Position numbers and translations under genes: made by a program. A stretch of 64,000 nt of DNA, taken from NCBI RefSeq assembly GCF_018687715.1, contig NC_056752.1, positions 47,533,501-47,597,500 of the forward strand, read 5' to 3'. This document shows positions 56,501 to 64,000 of the stretch, piece after piece. How positions within the stretch are numbered: position 1 is the first letter of the stretch; every line of letters starts with the position of its first letter. The notes beneath the pieces are model-generated. The model was given only the letters and a program-made list of their open reading frames with translations. It was not told the DNA's origin and searched no databases. Source of the stretch: Carya illinoinensis (Eukaryota; Streptophyta; Magnoliopsida; Fagales; Juglandaceae).

Positions 56501-56692
56501 ATCACCAGGCTCTTTATATAACAAAGAGAATCTTCCAACATTGATTCTCTTCGTTGAAAAACCCATATAAGTTAGATCCAGTATTATTATATTAATGATA
56601 AGGCAAGTAGAAGCTTTCCAAAAGGATTAGGTAGGCAATAAAGGATAGCGAGACACGAGCTTTATTGGAATGGAAATTCCAAATTTCACTAA

Positions 56693-56887
56693 TTGGGTGT
56701 TGAGAAGTGTTGAGGAGAGTTGCGAATAGTAATAAAAAGTAGGTGAAAAGTAATAATAAAGTAATGAATAGTAATAAAAAGTAAGTAAAAAGTAATAAAT
56801 AGTAAAAAAAGTAGGTGAAAAGTAATAATAAAGTAATAAATAATAGTGAGAAGTGTTGAGAAGTGTTAAAGATACTTCAACACCCAA
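56693..56887. mobile_element. MITE-like element with TTGGGTGTTGA ends
   Basis: The left end ttgggtgttgagaagt and the right end acttcaacacccaa are inverted copies. The inside is a set of short tandem units (agtaataaaaagtaggtga). A clear target duplication was not found. Confidence 0.65.
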
Positions 56888-57584
56888 ACACAGGTTTACC
56901 TGGCCTTCAATTCCTGTGAACGTATACTGCCCACACCGTCAACTTCAATACCAACTGCCCCCATTTGACACAGCCGCCACAAGCCTATTCTTCCTTGACG
57001 GTGACATTAAAATAATTATTAACTAGTTTTATAATTCATTTACGTGATATTTTCTATCTTATTATAAAATTTCATGTTATTGGAAATTAATAATTATATA
57101 AATAAATTCAATAACATAAGATTTTATAATATCATGAGAATTATATCATCCATATTTTCGAAATATTTTTTTAATTTCGGCGACCCTTAAAAAAAGATAA
57201 GAGCATAACCAGTCAAAAATAAAGAAGATAAAGCCTAATATTTATACTTTCTTTTGCGTGTCCAACTTCTATATGCCATCACGAGTTTATGACTTTGTAG
57301 TTGGAATGTGGATGAAAACATTGATGATAATATATGATAAAAAGAAATTATATTTATAGTTTTATGATAAGGAAGTCTCCACCTACTCTCTTTAAAAAAG
57401 TTGATAAATTTAAAATTTATATAAAAAAATAAATTTTTAACAATAAATTTTTCTTTTCTTTTTTTAAAAAAAAAATAGTAGTGTGTCAGATTTATAAATA
57501 TTAAAACTATATATCGGATTACCCTTTATGATAATCTTTACAAGCCTTGTTTTCAATGGTTATTGAATACGATATATGAAAGAG

Positions 57585-57745
57585 TTTTGTTATATATAAT
57601 TATTTTTATGTATTATTTGCATACTCTACTGATTTAATTGACTAAAGTAATTGTTTTATATTTAAAAAACTAACGCAGCCAATCATATTAATGGAATATA
57701 TAAAGAATATATAAAAGTGATTGTATATAAAATTTTTGTATATAA
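57585..57745. repeat. Fold-back MITE-like repeat, copy 2
   Basis: The inverted ends are tatataattatttttatgt at left and tatataaaagtgattgtata at right. The core ccaatcatattaatggaata matches the copy at 31410-31545. Confidence 0.55.
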
Positions 57746-58694
57746 AAACCCAGTAGAAAGAAGAGATTTTATCAAATGCCATCTAATTTATGGAAATAGA
57801 TATTTATTTTTCCACTGAAAATGGAAATATAGATTTGGGTTTAGAGCACTCTCACCGGATTATTTAAACGTAAAAAATTTGTACTTTTTAGCTATTAGGA
57901 CAATAAAATTGTCCATATTAGATTAGGTAAAGTGTAGCTACAGTAACCTTTAACTATAATAATTCTAAAACTAAAATCAAACTTGATGTATATTGTAGCT
58001 CCATCAAATCTTTATTTTATTATTTTTTTTATAAATCTTTTTCTTCTGGGTACCTCCATCCTGTGCACCAAATCTTCTAGATTGATTTGTGTACGCTATC
58101 TTGCGTCAAATGCCAATATTTTGATAACTATGCAGTAAATGCCCATTAACTAATTAAATAAATTAAAATATGATTACTAATTAACATATAATAGATAGAA
58201 TGATAAAATATAATAAAATTAAATAAATTAATATTTAAAAAAATTAACTTTTTTTAATTATTAATTATTCGTTATTATATAATGAATAAATGAATAATTT
58301 AATAAAAGAATTTGATATGAATAATTAAAAATAAATTTATCTTATATTATTTTATTATTATGTAAAAAAATAATCATTTTAATATAAAAATTTATATAAA
58401 TAAAATAGTTAAAAATTAAATTAATCTTATATTCATCAATAATATCTTTTTAATTTTGACTAATTAATTGAAGACGCTCTTACAAATGATTAATCTTCAT
58501 CTCAAAAGTCACATTCATGACGTGTCAAAGACTTACGTGGCCTTTAGAAGAAAACAGTTCGAAGGTTCCACATTTATTCAGGCACCAACTAACCCAATAA
58601 TAATTGGCCTCAAAGGTTCTGCATTTCTGATCTCTTTTCACACATTGTCTTCGTTTTTAATTTCCCAAAACATAACAGAAAGAAGAGGTCATAG

Positions 58695-59324
58695 ATGGAG
58701 GGTCTGATCCCCATGGTATTCAAGGTGATCAAGAGGAACAGAGTCCGCCGGGAATATCGCAGCCTCTCTTCCGGGTCTGCTCAAGGTTACAACATAGCCG
58801 ATTTCTGCACCAGTGATCAGATCAGTCATGTATATACGATGCCTTCGACCCAGAAGATTGATGATGGTTTTAATACCGAGAGAAATGGTCACCGGCGGTA
58901 CAACTCTGTCGGAAACTATGGCGTTGAGTTCACGTTGCCAGAAGATAAGAGAATGGAAGCTGCTGCACCACCTGCCGGCCCTAATCAACTTGTGCGATTT
59001 AGGAGCCACAGAATGTTCTCATGTGTAAGTGGTGGTGCCTAGAAATGCATCCACCCTCGTGTCACGGTACTATGAACCTGTTGAAATCAATCAAAGCCCT
59101 CGTCTTTTTACTTTGGTTGGTTACTTTGGTAAGGAAATGTTGGTTTGTTTGGTCAATCACCTGCGAGTAGAGGGAGTATAAACATGCGAATCTTGATGAA
59201 CGCAATGCTTAATTATATGCAACTTTGCCATTTATAAACTTAGGTTCAACGGCCTGCAAATCTGAGCCAATATCGAGTTGGATCAAGTACTGTTCCAACT
59301 TCCGAGGGTAATGAGGGTGTCTGA
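58695..59324 (+). CDS. Small plant protein of unknown function, spliced and retained-intron forms
   Basis: It starts MEGLIPMVFKVIKRNRVRRE, then YRSLSSGSAQGYNIADF, with PLEDK-like LPEDKRMEAAAPPAG and RFRSHRMFSC toward the end. A strong donor (TGT|GTAAGT at 59024/59025) and a good acceptor (59243/59244) define exons 58695-59024 and 59244-59324. They give 136 residues ending SSTVPTSEGNEGV. If the intron is kept, the ORF ends at 59042 with 115 residues (tail VSGGA). The N-terminal MEGLIP-V-K-IK pattern and the YxSLSS motif are familiar from short, stress- or tissue-regulated plant proteins, but the function is unknown. There is no signal peptide and no membrane segment. Confidence 0.7.
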
Positions 59325-61564
59325 ACTTCTATTGGGCTTACTCTTGCTTTCCTTATCTTAATTTTTTAAACTGTGTTGCCGGCCTTGATTCTGGCTTCTG
59401 GGATTGGCAAGCCATAGACCAATCCCAAGGCTGGAAGATCTAAGCAGATCTAGATTGGTGGAGAGGTCAGTAATTTTAACAAAAATATTTCTTTATTGCT
59501 GTGAAACTGACAGGTACTTCTCACTCGGCGCTAGAGACCGGACTGTGTAGAATTTACACCCTTGAATAGAAAAGTGACACGTAGGTAATCTAAGAAGTGA
59601 ATGATAGAACCGGATACACGTAAACAAATGTAATGCAATTCTCCCCATCTCTCTCCTCACCGAAGGTAAGATTCTCTCTCTTCTCTCTCTCTCTCACTGC
59701 TCAGAAGAGCAAACACACAAAAACCTAGAGCGAGAGAGGAATTAAGAGATATGTGTGGAATAGCTTTGATTATCTCAGGCATTCGCATCTATAAAACGTC
59801 ATCTCTGTTTCTCGATTTGTACCTCCAGCCTCGTCATCCAAGGCTGAGCAAGTAAAATCTTTCCATCTCTTCGCGTTTGCAATTTTCTTTTATTGCTTAC
59901 GTTCTTCTTATTCATCAAGTGTAACTAGAACCTAATGCAATTTTCTTTTACTGAGAATGAGACTTGTTTAGTGTCTGTCTGTCCAAATCTTCATCTCTAT
60001 TTGAAAACTAAACAGGAAAAGGGTCTCTAACAAATTCGTTACTGGGTAAAGCAGTTTACGCAATATATTATAATACTATTGGTTGCCTGGATTTGAAATG
60101 TTATTTAGTTAAAAAAGGGTTAATAGGTTAAGATCTCTCTCAATAATCAAGGTTTTCTGTTGAATTTTTATGAGTTTACTAGCTGGTGTTCTCCATAGAT
60201 AATCTTAAAGCAGCTCTACGGGGAAGGAGTCCTGATAGATTTGAGTAGCAAGAAAGTTTTCCTTTATTTGCACACTTCAAGCTCCATCAAGGAAGAAGAA
60301 ATTGGGAGATCACAATAAAATCTGGTATGGAAAGGGAGTTGACAGGTTTCAGATGAGAGACAGATGACTGATGGAGATGACTGATGGCAAGGGAGAGGGG
60401 AGCTGGGGTGGAAAAAGGAGACATCATGGTGGCTTTAGGGAAAGAGAGAGAGAGAGGTTCCGCTCTTAATAAACGTATTGCATCAATTAAATGGGCCAGT
60501 TGTTTTTTTAAAGAGTTTTGCTACGTATAAGTATAGTTATATATTAATTGGTGTATTAATATTGATTTATTCATATTTAAAATTTAAATTAATACTGTTT
60601 TTAATTAAATTTACTTTTTGACTAATCACATCACATTAATACACAACTATACTTACAACTATATTTTTCCTTTTTAAAAAAGTATTCAATTCAAGACTCG
60701 TTAGTTCATCTGCATGTTTCCTCTCTCATTTGAGACTTGAAAAAAATCTGGAGATAGATTTGGTTTCAGTGCCTACACTGTAGTACTATTCGTTGTGTTA
60801 TCGTTGTTTTTCTCTTCGGTGGTTCTAAAGCCGTCTCAAAAAGCTTTCTTACGGCGGCGGTCCTTTTGACGTAATATGCGGCAATGCGGCAATTTACAAA
60901 AGCCTATCACCGCCGCCACACCCCAATTTCGATATAGGTAAGATTTGATCTATTACAGCGGCTTTCATTTGTTACGACCGTTTCTTTTCTATACTGCCAT
61001 GCGACCTCACTTGTTTCGTAATTTCTTCATGCTACTACTGTCACTTATTCCAGCGGTTTGCTAAATGCCTGTGATTCTAGACAAAATCAAACATATCAGA
61101 TCTGTTTCCACTTTCCAGCACTGGAATCAACCGCCGTGTTTGGTTTATTGCGAAGAAGTTGTAATAGCCACAAAAAATTGGCAGCAACTGTTATTTGGAT
61201 GCCATTAAAGACCAATATCGTTGTAGTGACCGTGCAGAGTTAATTTCTACATATTCATTTTGGTCACTCCGCTGCAACACAAGTTACAGAACGAAAAACC
61301 AGATGCTTCCTGGGTTACTTACCACGCACATAATGTGGCGACTTAGCAATTCCGTAAAAGTATGCCTCAATGTTATGCTTTATACAAACAGATAATAAAC
61401 TAACTGCATTGCAGTAGATATATCTATACATCCCCCTAGCTTACATAAGTACATTCTCAAGAGATTTGTAAGTGTAATGGCAGCACCGTTAAGACTTCAT
61501 CACAAACTCTAGAAGAATGCACTTTGATGAACAATTCCATAATGGTAAGCTATTATAATTTATA
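59325..61564. other. Intergenic region
   Basis: No convincing exon. There are CT- and GA-rich simple repeats at about 59670-59700 and 60440-60460, a fold-back repeat at about 60526-60650, and a G/C-richer patch at about 60840-60930. It lies between two converging genes. Confidence 0.45.
60526..60650. repeat. Fold-back MITE-like repeat
   Basis: The left arm taagtatagttatatattaa and the right arm (minus strand gtaagtatagttgtgtatta) are nearly identical in inverted orientation. The AT-rich loop lies between them. Confidence 0.65.
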
Positions 61565-63731
61565 TCAGCACACTTGACTGTTGATGGAAACAGATGGAAC
61601 TGCTTCTTGGCTATCTCCAATGGCATTCAAATAAGGTGGCTTGGCTGCCCCGTAATAAAAGAATGCCATGATTTTTGACAACTCATCTGCAGTTCGAATT
61701 GCTGAAGAACCGACGTATAAAGAGTTAAAATCGTATGGTTGGTAAGCACACAGGAAATTCAAGGTAATAATTTAATTCCAGGAATTACCTTTCTCGCGGT
61801 ATAAAATCTTCCCTGCTTTAGTGAAAATAATCTCGGGGAAAACTGACACTTCTAAAGCAGAGACCAACTCAACCTCTACAACAGCATCAACTGCGACACA
61901 CTGATATAATAATGGAAATATCAGAAAACAATCGTCTTTCTGTTGGGATCAAGTTGACAGCAGGAATTTGGTGGCTTTACTCACTCTCGGTGAAGGTAGC
62001 CTGCAATTCCATATGATGTGCACGGCCTTTTCCAGTTCCTCACGTATTTTTTCATTTTCCTTAGGTCTGCGTAGAACAAAGGATTTTTGGCAACAAAATA
62101 TACTTTGTTTATCAGAACTAGTATAAGTCGCAAGAATGCTGTTACATAAATACAGTTTTAGATGTTATTTCGATACAATTCGAAAAAAAGAACAAAGAAG
62201 AAGGACAATAACCTATCCTGATCATCAGAGAATTCAATATCGTCTGTGTTCAGCATTTTGTTTATCATCCCAATATCAAACGTTGTTTAACACTCTAACC
62301 ATTAACCTTAAGCTCCATATAGATAAAGCCAGTAGGAAGTATGACCATGCGCAAAGGACAGTTACAGGGAGACAAGGATCCAAGCAGTTAAAAAGTGCAA
62401 CCAGCAGTAGAAAGTTTCATACAAATCCATAAAACTTATGGAATGCAGGGAATGTATGTTCTTTGGAATTTCTCCTCTTGTTTGTACTTCTTGAGTTCTA
62501 CAGAGTAGCTACGACGGAGCTGAAAAACAGAGAGTAAAATGATGGGAAGGACAGCACTACAGACTTTCTCCCCTTGCAGTGCATTTTTAGTAATTCATTG
62601 TTTATTTTTTGTTAAACATATTTTACAAAATTTTCAGGGACATCATTTTCACTGTGGAAAAACAGGACTGCTCAAGGTGTGAGTGATATGATTACTCATG
62701 AGGATTAAAATAATCTGATGATAACGAGGTTAAGAAAGCAAGTAAAATTGAACAACATATAGGGTGCTGAAACTTTTATGCCAATCAATAAGCGAGGTAC
62801 AAAACACTATAATTGAATGCGGGTGAGGTAATATAGAATGAAAGAAGCACAATTATAACGGAAAAACTATAAAAAACTAACCTTTTATAGCGATTATGTA
62901 CAAGAATGATTAATGGGCTGATGTCCTTAAACACGGCTTCTTCCCATTCTAGAGTGGTCATGTCTTTGATAGGACGGATATAATTATCATCTTGCCAGAC
63001 AATTTCATCGTCGCTATCTTGGTTATCATCATTGTCTTTCTTGTTGTTCTTGATGGTAATCTTGTCAAAGAACTGACCCAAGCTGAATCCCCACCCATCA
63101 GCATCTTCAGGCCAATCAGGATCATCCTCCTCCACAACAAGGGGATAGTCAGCCAAAAGCTTTTGCATCTTCGTCCTCCTTTCTGCAGCATCTACCTCGT
63201 CAACATCAGGGTTCTTATCAATCACTTCTCGGATTTTCCTCCTCCATTCACGTCTCTCTCCAGCATCCATAAGATAAGGATCATTTACCTTCTTTGAAGG
63301 AGGGTCACCCTCCTCATCACTATCACTAGATGCTTCCCGCTCATTCCTTCCATAGTTAGACTTGAGTTTCCCTACACTTCTGAACGCTGGTAATATACTT
63401 GTTTTCATTGTACGACCCTGTGTTTGGACACAATCGATTCATATAACAAGATACGCTGAGAAAGTTTCAAATATACTGTAAAGTTTTTATTTATCAAAAA
63501 AAATATACTGTAAAGTTTAGATTCTAAAGGTGACTTAAAACACACCAGCATTGGAAACTTTCGTGAGTTCGATGAGAGACTAAAACCCTCCATTTTTGAG
63601 GAAGAGACATTACGGTTGCATCGTTTGTGATGACTTACACCGGTAGCTGAATTGGGACTTCTGAACTTGTTTTCTTTAAAAGGAGAGAACAGATACGATA
63701 ATGGTAACCTTATCGTATGTTGTAGTGCCAT
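61565..63731 (-). CDS. MRL7L: Thioredoxin-like fold chloroplast-biogenesis protein, MRL7/MRL7L family
   Basis: Family members (RCB/MRL7 and NCP/MRL7L in Arabidopsis) act in nucleus and plastid to assemble the plastid-encoded RNA polymerase and green the chloroplast. Five exons: 63731-63546, 63417-62882, 62066-61985, 61900-61789, 61701-61565. They sum to 1053 nt, 350 residues. Residues 1-60 form a Ser/Arg-rich transit peptide. Then follow PYLMDAGERREWRRKIREVI, RRTKMQKLLADYPLVVEED, DPDWPEDADGWGFSLGQFF, EIVWQDDNYIRPIKDMTTLE and EEAVFKDISPLIILVHNRYK. The last is the start of the thioredoxin-like fold, which continues through VSVFPEIIFTKAGKILYREK and ELSKIMAFFYYGAAKP. The canonical CxxC of thioredoxins is not seen, as is usual in this family. 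The choice of MRL7L over MRL7 is from overall resemblance and length. An ATG-less extension upstream is ignored. Confidence 0.85.
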
Positions 63732-64000
63732 TTCTACACACAACTGATTAGAAATGCAGAACCAAAATCCATATCAGCAATAAATTTTTTATTTTTATTT
63801 TTAAAAAGTACGAAAAATCTTGAAAGAACAGAAGCTTGGGAATCCCTTTCATGTTGGCATAAAAGCAAACAATTGGGAAGCAGTCTTCAACTTCCCTACC
63901 AAGCAAGCACGGAAACAAAACACGTGTACACAAAAACATAGGAAAGTTGTTTGACAACTGACCTGGGTACTTTTACTTTGCCGAATATGAAGCTAAAGAT

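Larger units (their letters stand above)
53696..58694. other. Long intergenic region with scattered repeats
   Basis: No supported exon in 5 kb. It holds the 3' UTR of the upstream gene, a LINE tail (55060-55124), two diverged tandem repeats (56100-56500), a MITE-like element (56693-56887), a fold-back repeat (57585-57745) and AT-rich DNA before the next gene. Confidence 0.5.

Noticed and set aside
62440..62520. Possible extra exon in MRL7L intron 2 (RRSYSVELKKYKQEEKFQ on the minus strand)
   Set aside because: The exon 2 to exon 3 join is already in phase and gives the conserved NRYKRPKENEK sequence. This block is not needed and leads to a stop.

Overview
The window is nuclear DNA from a flowering plant, most likely a woody eudicot. 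The evidence is spliced genes with GT-AG introns, plastid-targeting leaders, AT-rich intergenic DNA, and many LTR, LINE, SINE and MITE insertions. Best protein matches by eye are all plant nuclear families. A Fagales-type tree (walnut/pecan relatives) is my guess from the style of the repeats, not something I can prove.

Layout. 1-1018: a probable small two-exon gene on the minus strand. 1019-2859: AT-rich spacer. 2865-9221: a complete but non-autonomous Ty1/copia-type LTR retrotransposon in minus orientation, with a 5-bp target duplication, PBS and PPT. It keeps only an RNase H remnant and carries an antisense ORF plus a GC-richer island holding pieces of host genes: a PIP-like secreted-peptide precursor and a DUF604 glycosyltransferase fragment. 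9367-24065: TFIIIC subunit 5 gene (plus, 13 exons), with two inverted LINE copies in intron 4, two likely U12-type introns, and several LINE tails. 25239-25660: solo LTR. 26666-30825: plastid DprA/LOG-like protein (minus, 6 exons). 32653-36971: OEP37 chloroplast envelope pore (minus, 6 exons). 38590-43126: LARP6B RNA-binding protein (minus, 10 exons). 45551-49353: URH2 uridine nucleosidase (minus, 9 exons). 51641-53695: single-exon disordered protein of unknown function (plus). 58695-59324: small plant protein of unknown function (plus, possibly 2 exons). 61565-63731: MRL7/MRL7L-type chloroplast-biogenesis protein (minus, 5 exons).

The genes do not form an operon or cluster. They are independent housekeeping and organelle genes: Pol III transcription, plastid envelope transport, plastid transcription/biogenesis, RNA binding and nucleoside salvage. 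Their neighbourhood (DprA-like, OEP37, LARP6B) probably reflects old microsynteny with Arabidopsis chromosome 2. All exon models were built by hand from splice signals and reading frame. For the seven main multi-exon models (TFIIIC5, DprA-like, OEP37, LARP6B, URH2, MRL7L and the small 58695 gene) the summed coding length is a multiple of three. The most interesting parts are the gene-carrying retrotransposon and the unusual intron biology of the TFIIIC gene.
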